From: Flavobacterium sp. 9R
GTDB taxonomy: Bacteria > Bacteroidota > Bacteroidia > Flavobacteriales > Flavobacteriaceae
Direction: 5' to 3'
Assembly (NCBI RefSeq): GCF_902506345.1
Contig: NZ_LR733413.1
Span: 3,049,198-3,113,197 of the forward strand
DNA length: 64,000 nt
In this document: one piece after another, positions 16,354 through 25,178 of the stretch
Layout: each line of letters opens with the position of its first letter
How positions within the stretch are numbered: the first letter of the stretch is position 1
Position numbers and translations under genes: made by a program
Notes under the pieces: generated by a model
What the model saw: only the letters and a program-made list of their open reading frames with translations
What the model was told of the DNA's origin: nothing
Database searches by the model: none

Positions 16354-17886
16354 CTAATAATCATTGATATTGCTGATGATGTCTTTTGCTTTTTTCTTTA
16401 TTTGGTACAATTCCTCTGGTTTTATTTTGGCCAATAAATTGAGCATCATTCCCATTCTTTGGTTGCCTTGAAAGAATTCTTTTTTATCATCAAGAAAGTT
16501 CCAATATAAAGCATTGAATGGACAAGCTTTGTCTTCTGTTTTTTGCTTTACATTGTAGTGACATTTTCCACAATAATTACTCATTTTGTTGATGTAATTT
16601 CCTGAGGAAACATAGGGTTTTGTAGCCAGTATTCCGCCATCAGCGTATTGCGACATACCACGGGTGTTGGGTAATTCTACCCATTCGATTGCATCTATGT
16701 AAACCCCTAGATACCAAGCGTCCACTTCGTCAGGATGGGTTTGAGTAAGTAGACTAAAGTTGCCAATAACCATTAATCGTTGGATATGGTGTGCATAGGC
16801 ATCTTCTAAACTTTGCTGTATGGCGTGGTGCATACAGTTCATTTTGGTTTGACCATCCCAAAAGAAATTAGGTAAAGGATTGAAGTTTTTCAGTTTATTT
16901 AATGACGAATAGTTTGGCATTTCTTTCCAGTAAATCCCCCGAACATATTCACGCCAACCTAAAATTTGACGAACAAATCCTTCTATTTGAGATAAGCTAA
17001 TTGTGCTTTGGTTTTTATGATAATAGGATACCGCCGTTTGAATTACTTCCTTTGGTGAAAGCATTTTGCTATTTAATGCAAACGATAATCTAGAATGAAA
17101 TAAAAACTTTTCTTCGGTATGCATCGCATCTTCATAATCGCCAAAATGGCTCAGCAGTTGGTTGCAAAAATACTGTAGCATTTCGAGACATTCTGTTCTT
17201 GAGGTCGGCCACACAAATTTTTCAGAATCAATGAAGCCAAAAGTGCTTACGCCTGCTCGATTGATTTCTTCAATGACTTCAGTTACCTCTTTTTGAAATT
17301 CAATGTTTTTAGGAATAGGGACCTCACCACCATATTTTTTGCGATTATCATGGTCAAAATTCCATTGATTGCCAATTGGTGTGTCGCCATGCATTAAAAT
17401 AGTATGTTTTTTTCGCATTTGGCGATAAAACGATTCCATTAAAAGTGTCTTTTTACCTTGAAAAAAAGCGGCTAATTCTTCTCTTGAAGTATAAAAATGT
17501 TCCGTATCGAATGCTTCTGATGGTATTTTTAAACCTTGACAAATAGTTTTTAGTTGTTGGTCTAAGCGGTATTCATCAGGCAATTGGTATTCGAATTTTT
17601 CAATGCCAAATTGATTAATGCATTGATTGATTATCTTTTCTAAGTCTTGTAAATTTTCTGGGTCGTTGATGGTGTAGTATTTTACTTGGTGTCCTTTGGA
17701 TAGTAATCTTTCTGAAAAATTACGCATCGAAAGGAAAAAAGCGACTACTTTTTGAATGTGATGTTTTACATAATTGGTTTCCTGAAGCATTTCGGCCATC
17801 AGATAGATACAGTCACTTTCTGGAGTAGTATACCAAGAGTGTTGTTCATTGAGTTGGTCTCCTAAGATGAGTCGTAGTTTTGCCAT
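16354..17886 (-). CDS. Fe-S bacterial cryptochrome/photolyase (deoxyribodipyrimidine photolyase-related protein)
   Basis: This 510-residue protein belongs to the prokaryotic Fe-S cryptochrome/photolyase class, whose studied members repair UV (6-4) photoproducts with FAD, a lumazine antenna and a [4Fe-4S] cluster. It begins LRLILGDQLN, typical of the class. The four cluster cysteines are at 351 (KMNCMHHAI), 439, 442 (YCGKCHYN) and 455 (KACPF). Their spacing matches what I recall for Agrobacterium PhrB. The FAD-binding C-terminal domain shows GWREYVRGIYW, NFSLLTQTHPDEV and LPNTRGMSQYADGG. The ATG overlaps the upstream flavin reductase stop by one base, so the two are coupled. Confidence 0.93.
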   Translation of the reverse strand: MAKLRLILGDQLNEQHSWYTTPESDCIYLMAEMLQETNYVKHHIQKVVAFFLSMRNFSERLLSKGHQVKYYTINDPENLQDLEKIINQCINQFGIEKFEYQLPDEYRLDQQLKTICQGLKIPSEAFDTEHFYTSREELAAFFQGKKTLLMESFYRQMRKKHTILMHGDTPIGNQWNFDHDNRKKYGGEVPIPKNIEFQKEVTEVIEEINRAGVSTFGFIDSEKFVWPTSRTECLEMLQYFCNQLLSHFGDYEDAMHTEEKFLFHSRLSFALNSKMLSPKEVIQTAVSYYHKNQSTISLSQIEGFVRQILGWREYVRGIYWKEMPNYSSLNKLKNFNPLPNFFWDGQTKMNCMHHAIQQSLEDAYAHHIQRLMVIGNFSLLTQTHPDEVDAWYLGVYIDAIEWVELPNTRGMSQYADGGILATKPYVSSGNYINKMSNYCGKCHYNVKQKTEDKACPFNALYWNFLDDKKEFFQGNQRMGMMLNLLAKIKPEELYQIKKKAKDIISNINDY

Positions 17887-18524
17887 TATTCAAAAAAAGA
17901 AGCAGTGGGTTGGTCTTTTCTCGCATATTTGAAGCGGTCTACTAATTTTGGAAGACAATAGCCATCCAAACCATTTAGTGTTATTACGTTTGCTTTGTCT
18001 AGTTGTAACCAGCTGTCTTTGTGTTGCAATTCTTCTTCAAAAAATAAATGCTCGATGGAGGCAATTACATGAATGGTGTCATTTTCTTTGATGTAATATT
18101 CATTCACAAATTTGCAGTATAGTTGTACTGGACTCCCTTTTACAAAAGGGATAGGAAAGTTGTCTTTGTATTCTTCAACTAAATTGGTTTTGTCAAATTC
18201 TGAAACACCAGTATCATAGTTGGCTGATGTATGGTGCGCATCGGCAATCATATCTAACGTGATGTGATTTACAGTAAAATAACCAGTCTCCATAATGTTT
18301 TTATAAGTGTCTCTGGGGACTGTTGTAGGACGCATAATAAATCCAATTAGAGCAGGGCTACTCCCTAAATGTGTAATGCTGCTAAATACAGCCACATTAG
18401 TATCTCCATCAATAGATTTGGTAGCAATCAAATTGGCAGATTTATATCCTGTACACGAATTGATAAGGTTTAGTTTTGAAATCTTATCCATTTGTACGAT
18501 GCTTTCTTTGGTTAAATGCTTCAT
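17886..18524 (-). CDS. Flavin reductase-like FMN-binding split-barrel protein
   Basis: A 212-residue protein of the flavin-reductase-like family. The N-terminal half shows the usual flavin-binding strand order with ...SANLIATKSIDGDTNVAVFSSITHLGSSPALIGFIMRPT, and later GYFTVNHITLDM. The start is the ATG at 18524; an in-frame TTG 15 bases upstream is part of the TATCTTTG promoter element and cannot be the start. It is the first gene of a three-gene minus-strand operon with the Fe-S photolyase and the Cys-rich barrel protein. It may supply reduced flavin, or simply bind flavin; the reaction is not determined by the sequence. Confidence 0.85.
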   Translation of the reverse strand: MKHLTKESIVQMDKISKLNLINSCTGYKSANLIATKSIDGDTNVAVFSSITHLGSSPALIGFIMRPTTVPRDTYKNIMETGYFTVNHITLDMIADAHHTSANYDTGVSEFDKTNLVEEYKDNFPIPFVKGSPVQLYCKFVNEYYIKENDTIHVIASIEHLFFEEELQHKDSWLQLDKANVITLNGLDGYCLPKLVDRFKYARKDQPTASFFE

Positions 18525-18536
18525 GGGTTTTTTTGT

Positions 18537-18544
18537 CAAAGATA
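18537..18544 (-). promoter_or_regulatory. -7 element of the flavin reductase-photolyase operon
   Basis: On the minus strand this reads TATCTTTG, a perfect TAnnTTTG element, only 12 bases before the ATG at 18524. The leader must be very short. Confidence 0.6.
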
Positions 18545-18636
18545 ATTTTTGTTTATCTATTTTGGATATTTATTAAACAAAATTTGCATATATTTATGAT
18601 TTTTTTGACAAAAGATTCCTTTGTTCGTTTGTTTCT

Positions 18637-18669
18637 TTGATGAATGTCATTAGGATTCCTTTATATTTG
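18637..18669 (+). promoter_or_regulatory. Probable promoter of the penicillin acylase-type gene
   Basis: TTG at 18637-18639, a 22-base spacer, then TATATTTG at 18662-18669. The spacing is slightly long. It gives a leader of about 95 bases before the ATG at 18771. Confidence 0.5.
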
Positions 18670-18770
18670 TTTTTCTAATTTATTAAAAATGAATTGCGAA
18701 TGTCTTTCTTGATACTTCAAATCAATTAGGATAACATAATTAAATCATAGCCTATAATAAAATTCACACC

Positions 18771-21161
18771 ATGAGAGTAGTTAAAAAAATTGCCCTATTT
18801 ATTTTCTTGTTTTTAATTGTTTTAGTATTGGCTATAGTTGGCTATGCTTTTTACACCAAACCTAAATATAATGGTGAACTTGCTTTGAAAAATATAGAGA
18901 AGACCACCACTGTATTTTTTGATGATTTTGGAGTGCCTCATATTTATGCTAACAGTCAAAAAGATGCGATGGTAGCTTTGGGTTATGTGCATGCTCAAGA
19001 CCGTTTATGGCAAATGGAATTGATGCGACGCATTGCTCCCGGAAGACTATCAGAGATTTTCGGTTCAGTTGCGTTGCAAAATGACATGTTTTTTGCGGGT
19101 TTAGGCATCGAAGAAGCTTCTGAAATTGCCATTTCCAAATTGGATAAAAATGGAAAGGATTATCAATTAGCTATGGCATATTTAGATGGAATTAACCAAT
19201 ATTTGGAAGAAGGTAAAACACCTATTGAGTTTTATTTAGTTGGGGTTAAAAAAGAAAAATTCACACTCAAAGATGTCTATAATATTTTTGGATACATGTC
19301 ATTCAGCTTTGCTATGGCACAAAAAACAGACCCATTATTGACTGATATTCGTGACCAATTAGGACCAGAGTATTTAAAGGATTTTGGTTTAGATGGCTCT
19401 TTGGGAACTACAAGAATCAAAAATGCAAAAGAAAAAATAAAGGAATATTCGGAAATTGCAAAATCAGTAACTGCATTGCTTGACCAATCTCCAATTCCAC
19501 CTTTTATTGGTAGTAACAGTTGGGTTATTGCGCCGCCAAAAACAGAGAACGGTAAAGTTATTTTTGCCAACGATCCTCATATTGGATTTTCTCAACCAGC
19601 TACTTGGTATGAAGCCCACATCGTCACACCTGATTTTGAATTGTATGGGTATTATTTAGCAGGAACACCTTATCCGCTTTTAGGACACAATAGGAAGTAT
19701 GCTTATGGGTTAACGATGTTCGAAAATGATGATTTGGATTTGTATAAAGAAGAAAACAAAGCAGATGATGTCAATAGCTATTTGAGTCCAAAAGGATTTA
19801 TGAATTACCAAATCCGTAACAAAACTATCCAAGTTAAAGATTCTTCTGCTGTTAATTTGAAAGTAAAAATTAGCCGTCACGGCCCTATTGTAAATGATTT
19901 AATCAAAGGATTGAATACTAAGCAGCCTATTGCGCTTTCTTGGATTTATACCCAACAACCAATACAGATTTTAGATGCAGTGTATCGATTGTCTCATGCC
20001 CAAAATATATCAGATTTTCAGAAAGGTGTGGCATTAATAGCAGCTCCAGGATTGAACGTTATGTATGGTGATGCGAAAGGAAATGTGGCTTGGTGGGCAA
20101 CAGGTAAATTATACAAACACCAACCTGGAGTAAATCCTAATTTTATTTTGAATGGGGCATCAGGGAAGGAAGATATTGCTGAGTATTTGGATTTTTCTAA
20201 AAATCCGTCCGCTGTAAATCCATCGTGGAATTATGTTTATTCGGCCAATAACCAACCCGAAGCTGTTGATGGTTTCCTATATCCAGGATATTATTTACCA
20301 GAAGATAGAGCCAAGCGAATTACAACGCTTTTAGATGCCAAACAAAAATGGAACAAACAAGCCGTAAGTCAAATGATAGTTGATAATACTTCTTCAACAG
20401 TAACTGAGACGCTTAAAGTGATGTTGGCTTCTATTGCTTCGGAATCACTTTCAGAAAATCAAAAACAAGCTTTTACTATCTTAAAGGATTGGAAGGGCGA
20501 TAATAATCTCAATCAAGTGGCTCCAACAATTTACAACAAATGGCTCTATTTGTATTTGAAAAACACCTTTGAAGATGAATTAGGTAATGACAAATTCGAG
20601 CAGTTTTTAGGAACACATATCGGGAAACAAGTAGCTACAAAGCTAATTGCGAATCCTAACTCAATTTGGTGGGATGATACCACTACAAAAGGAACCGAAG
20701 AAACGCAAGCTTTTATTTTCAAAAAGTCTTATAAAGAAGCTATAGCTGCTCTCGAGAAGCAATTAGGGAATACTGTCGCATCTTGGACTTGGAACAAAGT
20801 GCATACAGTAGAACACCAACATCCATTAGGTAAGGTCAGTGCTTTGAAGCCAATTTTCAATGTGGGGCCTTTCGAAATTGCGGGAACTAACGAAGTGATT
20901 AACAATTTGATGTTTGGTCTGAATGCTTCAGGGAATTATAAAGTGACTGGAGGGCCTTCTACCAGAAGAGTTATCGATTTTTCGGATGTGGAAAATAGTT
21001 GGAGTATCATTCCTACTGGGCAATCTGGTAATCCAATGAGTGCTCATTATGCCGACCAAACGCAAATGTATAACGAAGGCAAATTCAGAAAAATGAAAAT
21101 GAATAAAGCCGAAATCGTTACAACTTCAACAAAATTAATCTTTAATCCCATTAAAAAATAG
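18771..21161 (+). CDS. Penicillin acylase family (Ntn-hydrolase) protein
   Basis: A 796-residue member of the penicillin/acyl-homoserine-lactone acylase family. These are made as one chain, cut autocatalytically, and use the new N-terminal serine as nucleophile. The N-terminal hydrophobic stretch (about 7-27) looks like a signal anchor or uncleaved signal peptide. The N-terminal family motif DDFGVPHIYA is at 51-60. The processing site is FIGSNSW, making Ser248 the likely nucleophile. Further conserved segments are FANDPHIGFSQPATWYEAHI and, near the C-terminus, GPSTRRVIDF. The true substrate (an amide of unknown type) cannot be inferred; 'penicillin acylase' is only the family name. Confidence 0.9.
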   Translation: MRVVKKIALFIFLFLIVLVLAIVGYAFYTKPKYNGELALKNIEKTTTVFFDDFGVPHIYANSQKDAMVALGYVHAQDRLWQMELMRRIAPGRLSEIFGSVALQNDMFFAGLGIEEASEIAISKLDKNGKDYQLAMAYLDGINQYLEEGKTPIEFYLVGVKKEKFTLKDVYNIFGYMSFSFAMAQKTDPLLTDIRDQLGPEYLKDFGLDGSLGTTRIKNAKEKIKEYSEIAKSVTALLDQSPIPPFIGSNSWVIAPPKTENGKVIFANDPHIGFSQPATWYEAHIVTPDFELYGYYLAGTPYPLLGHNRKYAYGLTMFENDDLDLYKEENKADDVNSYLSPKGFMNYQIRNKTIQVKDSSAVNLKVKISRHGPIVNDLIKGLNTKQPIALSWIYTQQPIQILDAVYRLSHAQNISDFQKGVALIAAPGLNVMYGDAKGNVAWWATGKLYKHQPGVNPNFILNGASGKEDIAEYLDFSKNPSAVNPSWNYVYSANNQPEAVDGFLYPGYYLPEDRAKRITTLLDAKQKWNKQAVSQMIVDNTSSTVTETLKVMLASIASESLSENQKQAFTILKDWKGDNNLNQVAPTIYNKWLYLYLKNTFEDELGNDKFEQFLGTHIGKQVATKLIANPNSIWWDDTTTKGTEETQAFIFKKSYKEAIAALEKQLGNTVASWTWNKVHTVEHQHPLGKVSALKPIFNVGPFEIAGTNEVINNLMFGLNASGNYKVTGGPSTRRVIDFSDVENSWSIIPTGQSGNPMSAHYADQTQMYNEGKFRKMKMNKAEIVTTSTKLIFNPIKK

Positions 21162-21193
21162 ATTTTTATAAAGGGGATACCCATATTAATCCC

Positions 21194-21201
21194 TAATTTT
21201 G
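21194..21201 (+). promoter_or_regulatory. -7 element upstream of kmo
   Basis: TAATTTTG fits TAnnTTTG and lies 22 bases before the kmo ATG. No TTG at the right distance upstream. Confidence 0.4.
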
Positions 21202-21223
21202 CTTAACTTTTTATACCCTTTTA

Positions 21224-22570
21224 ATGCAAACACCTCAAAAAATAGCCGTTGTAGGTTCTGGTTTAGTTGGAACTTTATTGGCAATTTACCTGAAAAAATT
21301 AGGGCACACAGTGCATGTCTACGACAGAAGTCCAGACATCAGAACTGTTGAGTTTTCTGGACGTTCTATTAATTTAGTGATGTCTAACCGTGGTTGGAAA
21401 ACACTTCAGGATATTGGTCTTGAAGAAGAGATAAAAAAAATTGGTATTCAAGTAGATAAAAGAGGGATTCATCTCAAAGATGGAACTTTTACCACACAAT
21501 TTTACGGAAAAGAAGGGGAGTCTATCTTTTCGCTTTCCAGAGGAGTTCTCAACAGAAGAATGATTGATTTAGCGGAAGAAGCAGGAGCTGAATTCTTTTT
21601 TAATAGAAAAATTTGGGATGTTTCTTTAGCGAATGCCTCACTTTATGAAGGAGAAACGGAGCAAGGGGAATGGAAGGAATTAAAGTATGATATAGTTTTT
21701 GGAGCCGATGGTGCTTTTTCAAGAGTACGTCATCGTATGCAGCGTCAATCTCAATTTGATTATTCTCAAGAGTTTATGAAGATTGGCTATAAGGAATTGC
21801 ATATTCCAGCGAATGAAGACGGTACTCATAAAATCGATAAAAACTCACTGCACATTTGGCCTCGTGGTAATTTTATGTTGATGGGCTTGGCCAATTTAGA
21901 TGGAAGTTTTACTTGTACGTTGTTCATGCCTTTTGAAGGTGAAAATTCGTTTGAAAATTTAAAAGACGAAACGACTTTAGTTGATTTTTTTGCAGAATAC
22001 TTCCCAGATACCAAAGATGTAATTCCAGATTTAGTCGAAGATTTTTTTAGAAACCCAACAAGCTATTTGGTGATGACCAAATGTTTTCCTTGGACGCATA
22101 GTGATAAAGTTGCATTAATTGGAGATTCGGCTCATGCGATAGTTCCTTTTTATGGTCATGGAATGAATGCTGGTTTTGAAGATATTACCACGCTAAATGA
22201 AATGATTTTGAAATATGGAGACGATTGGAAAACTATTTTTTCAGAATATCAAAAGTCAAGAAAACCTAATGCAGATGCAATTGCCGAACTTTCAAGACGA
22301 AATTTTGAAGAAATGAGCTCCAAAACTGCCGACCCAAAATTTTTACTGCAAAAGAAAATCGAGAAATGGTTTTCGGATAAGCATCCTAAAAAATGGATGC
22401 CCTTGTACAGCCGTGTAACATTTAGTTTGCAACCTTATGCTGAAGCTTTGGCTATTGGTGATTTTCAAAATAAAATTATGGAGGAAATTATGCAGTTTCC
22501 TGATATTGCCCAAAAATGGGACAGCCCAGAAGTAGAAGAAAAAATTATTCAGTTATTGAATGTAAAATAA
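21224..22570 (+). CDS. kmo: Kynurenine 3-monooxygenase
   Basis: Kmo is an FAD/NADPH hydroxylase that converts kynurenine to 3-hydroxykynurenine. The 448-residue protein has the N-terminal Rossmann motif VVGSGLVGTLLAIYLKKLG (about 9-27), the DG motif region VFGADGAFSRVRHRM, and the second FAD motif ALIGDSAHAIVPFYGHGMNAGFED (about 299-322). The PFYGHGMNAGFEDI stretch is characteristic of Kmo among related hydroxylases. With KynU (12981-14273) this gives two consecutive steps towards quinolinate and NAD. A strong terminator follows immediately. Confidence 0.95.
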   Translation: MQTPQKIAVVGSGLVGTLLAIYLKKLGHTVHVYDRSPDIRTVEFSGRSINLVMSNRGWKTLQDIGLEEEIKKIGIQVDKRGIHLKDGTFTTQFYGKEGESIFSLSRGVLNRRMIDLAEEAGAEFFFNRKIWDVSLANASLYEGETEQGEWKELKYDIVFGADGAFSRVRHRMQRQSQFDYSQEFMKIGYKELHIPANEDGTHKIDKNSLHIWPRGNFMLMGLANLDGSFTCTLFMPFEGENSFENLKDETTLVDFFAEYFPDTKDVIPDLVEDFFRNPTSYLVMTKCFPWTHSDKVALIGDSAHAIVPFYGHGMNAGFEDITTLNEMILKYGDDWKTIFSEYQKSRKPNADAIAELSRRNFEEMSSKTADPKFLLQKKIEKWFSDKHPKKWMPLYSRVTFSLQPYAEALAIGDFQNKIMEEIMQFPDIAQKWDSPEVEEKIIQLLNVK

Positions 22571-22615
22571 AAAAATCCCAAATCAAAAATTGATGCTAGA
22601 TTTGGGATTTTTGTT
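22571..22615 (+). terminator. Rho-independent terminator of kmo
   Basis: The perfect 14-bp arms 22571-22584 (AAAAATCCCAAATC) and 22599-22612 with a 14-base loop end in a T-rich run. It starts at the base after the kmo stop codon. Confidence 0.88.
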
Positions 22616-22781
22616 TTATTCGATTTGAAAATAAATGTTAGACCGATTTAAATGGTAGATACTATATTATTTCAATTTTATTCTTTTTCTTAAATGTCCT
22701 TCAAGGTCTCCAATGATTTAAAATTTTCCACCCAAACTTACATGCCCTTCAATGTCTTATATTGTTCAGTAAAAATTGGTG

Positions 22782-23141
22782 TTATTCGCGGTGGACTTTA
22801 TTAAAATCAAAAGCGGGAGTGCAAATAGCGATATACTCACAAGGCTCCTCAAATGGATTCGAATATTGAACACGCGTATTTTTTTGAATATGTATCGATT
22901 GTCCTGCTTCCAGAATTATCGTTTCTCCTTCGATTATAAATTGCTTTTTCCCTTTGATGATGTAAGTGTATTCGTCAAACTCTGGGGTTTGAAAAGGTTC
23001 GCTCCATCTAGGAGGCGCAATCATATGCGCGATAGAAACGTCTCTATTTTGAGTAGTTGGGATGCCGTGATGTTCTTCGATTAGTTTACCGTCTGTTGTA
23101 GGGACAATAAAAGGGGATTTTTGTAAGGTGTATTTTTTCAT
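22782..23141 (-). CDS. Small cupin-domain protein
   Basis: A 119-residue single-domain cupin. The double-stranded beta-helix region runs from about 45 to 112, with EFDEYTYIIKGKKQFIIEGETIILEAGQSIHIQKNTRVQYSNP. The first cupin motif normally supplies two His and a Glu for metal; here the corresponding stretch reads DEYTYIIKGK, so the usual HxH is missing and metal binding is doubtful or uses other residues. The function is unknown; proteins of this type are often small-molecule-binding or isomerase-like. It stands alone, downstream (on the minus strand) of an extragenic repeat. Confidence 0.8.
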   Translation of the reverse strand: MKKYTLQKSPFIVPTTDGKLIEEHHGIPTTQNRDVSIAHMIAPPRWSEPFQTPEFDEYTYIIKGKKQFIIEGETIILEAGQSIHIQKNTRVQYSNPFEEPCEYIAICTPAFDFNKVHRE

Positions 23142-23163
23142 TTTTTATAGGTTTTCTTTTTTT

Positions 23164-23275
23164 GCGTGAGGGATAGGAATAAGCTACCGAAGTAGCATGG
23201 ATAGCCCGACCACATTTACAGAAAGGGGCATAACACTATTGCTAGTTGCCCCCTTTTGTAAATGGGGTCACGCCC
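23164..23275 (-). repeat. Extragenic palindromic element, copy 2 (minus orientation)
   Basis: Read on the minus strand it starts GGGCGTGACC, continues ...GGTCGGGCTATCC and ends CTATCCCTCACGC, the same ends as copies at 12763-12904 and 35868-35949. Two stem-loops are nested: imperfect long arms at 23208-23231 and 23248-23269, and a small perfect hairpin 23183-23196 whose minus-strand form is GCTAC-TTCG-GTAGC, a UUCG tetraloop. Confidence 0.8.
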
Positions 23276-23288
23276 TAATAATTATATT

Positions 23289-23657
23289 TTACTTTTTAAA
23301 GATAAAATAAACGGCTAGCACTAGAAATAAAAAGCCAACAGCATGATTCCATCGAAAGGTTTCGTTTTTGAAAAAAAGTAAAGAGAACAAAACAAAAATA
23401 ATTAAAGTTATGACTTCTTGAATTACTTTTAATTGCATCAAACTAAACGGTCCTCCGTTTTCTTGATATCCAATTTTATTAGCAGGTACTTGAAAGAAAT
23501 ATTCAAAAAGCGCGAGGCCCCAGCTGATGAAAACGATGGTGATGAGTCCTGCGTTTTCAAACCATTTTAGTTCCTTAAATTTCAAATGTCCATACCAAGC
23601 TAAGGTCATAAATATATTCGACAAAATTAATAAACCAATAGTTAGTGCGCCTTTCAT
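23289..23657 (-). CDS. DUF486 (DMT-6) small membrane protein
   Basis: A 122-residue integral membrane protein with four hydrophobic segments (about 4-22, 35-54, 78-98, 102-120), matching the DUF486 family within the drug/metabolite transporter superfamily. The conserved pattern TLAWYGHLKF...WFENAG...SWGLALFEYFFQVPANKIGY...FSLMQLKVIQEVITL is typical of the family. Its substrate is not known. The ATG lies 3 bases after the stop of the HerA-like gene, so the two are co-transcribed. Confidence 0.9.
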   Translation of the reverse strand: MKGALTIGLLILSNIFMTLAWYGHLKFKELKWFENAGLITIVFISWGLALFEYFFQVPANKIGYQENGGPFSLMQLKVIQEVITLIIFVLFSLLFFKNETFRWNHAVGFLFLVLAVYFIFKK

Positions 23658-23660
23658 AGA

Positions 23661-25178
23661 CTATTTTTTGAATAATTTCGATAAAATGCCAAAGGCTCCT
23701 CGAATGAAGGAGGCGCTTGTTACGACTTTTAAAACGGATTTAGTGACTACTTCAGTTGTGCTTGGTCCTGAAGAGGTTTTTTCTTCTTTAGCTTCAGTCG
23801 AAGCTTGTGTAGCTTGTTCCTGTGCTGCATTTATTTTTTGAGTAAGCAATTCGTAAGCACTTTCTCTATCAATAAGTTCGCTATATTTTTTGACTAATTT
23901 TGATTTAGAATTTATAGCTTGTATTTCGCTTTCGGTCAAAACATCCATTCGGCTTGTTGGAGCTCGCATTATGGTTGCTGCAAGTGGAGTAGGAATCCCT
24001 TTTTCGTTCAAAGCAGTGACCAAAGCTTCTCCGATTCCTAAACTGGTTAATAGTTCTTCTGTATTGTAAAATTCGCTTGAAGGATAATTATCGGCGGTTT
24101 GTTTGATGGATTTACGGTCGTTGGCGGTAAAGGCTCTCAAAGCATGTTGAATTTTTAACCCTAATTGTGCCAAAACGCCACTTGGAATATCCATTGGGTT
24201 TTGGGTGATAAAGTAAATCCCTATTCCTTTTGAACGAATTAGTTTTACAATAGTTTCTATTTGGTCTAAAAGCGCTTTACTGGCTTCATTAAAAATTAAA
24301 TGTGCCTCGTCGATGAATAAAACCAATTCAGGTTGTTCCGAATCTCCTTTTTCGGGCATCTGTTGGTAAATTTCCGCCAAAAGACTGAGCATAAAAGTCG
24401 AGAATAATTTAGGCTTATCCTGAATGTCATTGAGGCGAATGATGTTGATGTAGCCTTTTCCGGTTTCGTCAATTCGCATTAAATCATCAATTTCGAATGA
24501 TTTTTCTCCAAAAAACAAATCAGCTCCTTGTTGTTCTAATTCGATAATTTTTCTGAGGATAGTTCCAGTTGTAGCTGTTGAAATTTTCCCGTAAGCATTG
24601 GCAATTTCTTCTTTTCCTTCTTCTGTAATGTAATTGATGACTTTTTTGATGTCTTTCAAATCCAAAAGCGGCATTTGATTGTCATCACAGTATTTAAAAA
24701 TCACTGAAACTACACCTGCTTGAGTGTCATTCAAATCAAGTATTCTAGAGAAAAGAACGGGGCCAAATTCTGATATTGTAGCCCTTAGCCGAACACCACT
24801 TTGGTCAGACAGCGAAAGTAGTTCTACAGGGTAACTTGAGGCGCTAAATGGAATGTTTATTTTTTGATGACGTTCTGTTATGAAAGACTTTTCTTCTCCA
24901 GGCATTGCTATGCCACTAAAGTCACCTTTGATGTCCATCATCAAAACGGGGATACCTTTAGACGATAATTGCTCCGAAAGCACTTGTATCGTCTTTGTTT
25001 TACCAGTTCCGGTTGCTCCAGCAATTAAGCCGTGACGATTTAAAGTTTTTAAGGGAATTTTTACAAATGCATCAGCAATTGCTTCTCCATTTAAAATGGC
25101 TCCTCCTAAGATAATGCTTTCTCCTTTAGAAGAATAACCTTCGGATATCGTGGTTTTAAAATCAGATTTTTGATTCAT
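23661..25178 (-). CDS. HerA-like/DUF853 ATPase
   Basis: A 505-residue P-loop ATPase of the HerA/FtsK-related DUF853 family. Walker A is GATGTGKT at 54-61, preceded by HGLIA; Walker B is LVLFIDEAHLIF near 285-296, followed by a sensor-like GIYFITQNPMDIPSGVL. The N-terminal small beta region (ESIILGGAILNGEAIADAFVKIPL) resembles the HerA beta-barrel. The C-terminal ~60 residues are Ala/Ser/Thr/Lys-rich and end in a hydrophobic-basic helix. HerA proteins translocate DNA, often with NurA; no NurA is nearby, and the substrate of DUF853 members is not established. A perfect 10-bp palindrome ACTTGCAAGT sits at 25196-25205 just upstream. Confidence 0.88.
   Translation of the reverse strand: MNQKSDFKTTISEGYSSKGESIILGGAILNGEAIADAFVKIPLKTLNRHGLIAGATGTGKTKTIQVLSEQLSSKGIPVLMMDIKGDFSGIAMPGEEKSFITERHQKINIPFSASSYPVELLSLSDQSGVRLRATISEFGPVLFSRILDLNDTQAGVVSVIFKYCDDNQMPLLDLKDIKKVINYITEEGKEEIANAYGKISTATTGTILRKIIELEQQGADLFFGEKSFEIDDLMRIDETGKGYINIIRLNDIQDKPKLFSTFMLSLLAEIYQQMPEKGDSEQPELVLFIDEAHLIFNEASKALLDQIETIVKLIRSKGIGIYFITQNPMDIPSGVLAQLGLKIQHALRAFTANDRKSIKQTADNYPSSEFYNTEELLTSLGIGEALVTALNEKGIPTPLAATIMRAPTSRMDVLTESEIQAINSKSKLVKKYSELIDRESAYELLTQKINAAQEQATQASTEAKEEKTSSGPSTTEVVTKSVLKVVTSASFIRGAFGILSKLFKK

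Noticed and set aside
18525..18539. TTG start for the flavin reductase at 18539 (minus)
   Set aside because: The TTG is the end of the TATCTTTG -7 element, so it would not be in the transcript.
22776..23084. Plus-strand 102-codon frame opposite the cupin gene
   Set aside because: It is antisense to a well-formed cupin protein and shows no recognisable domain.
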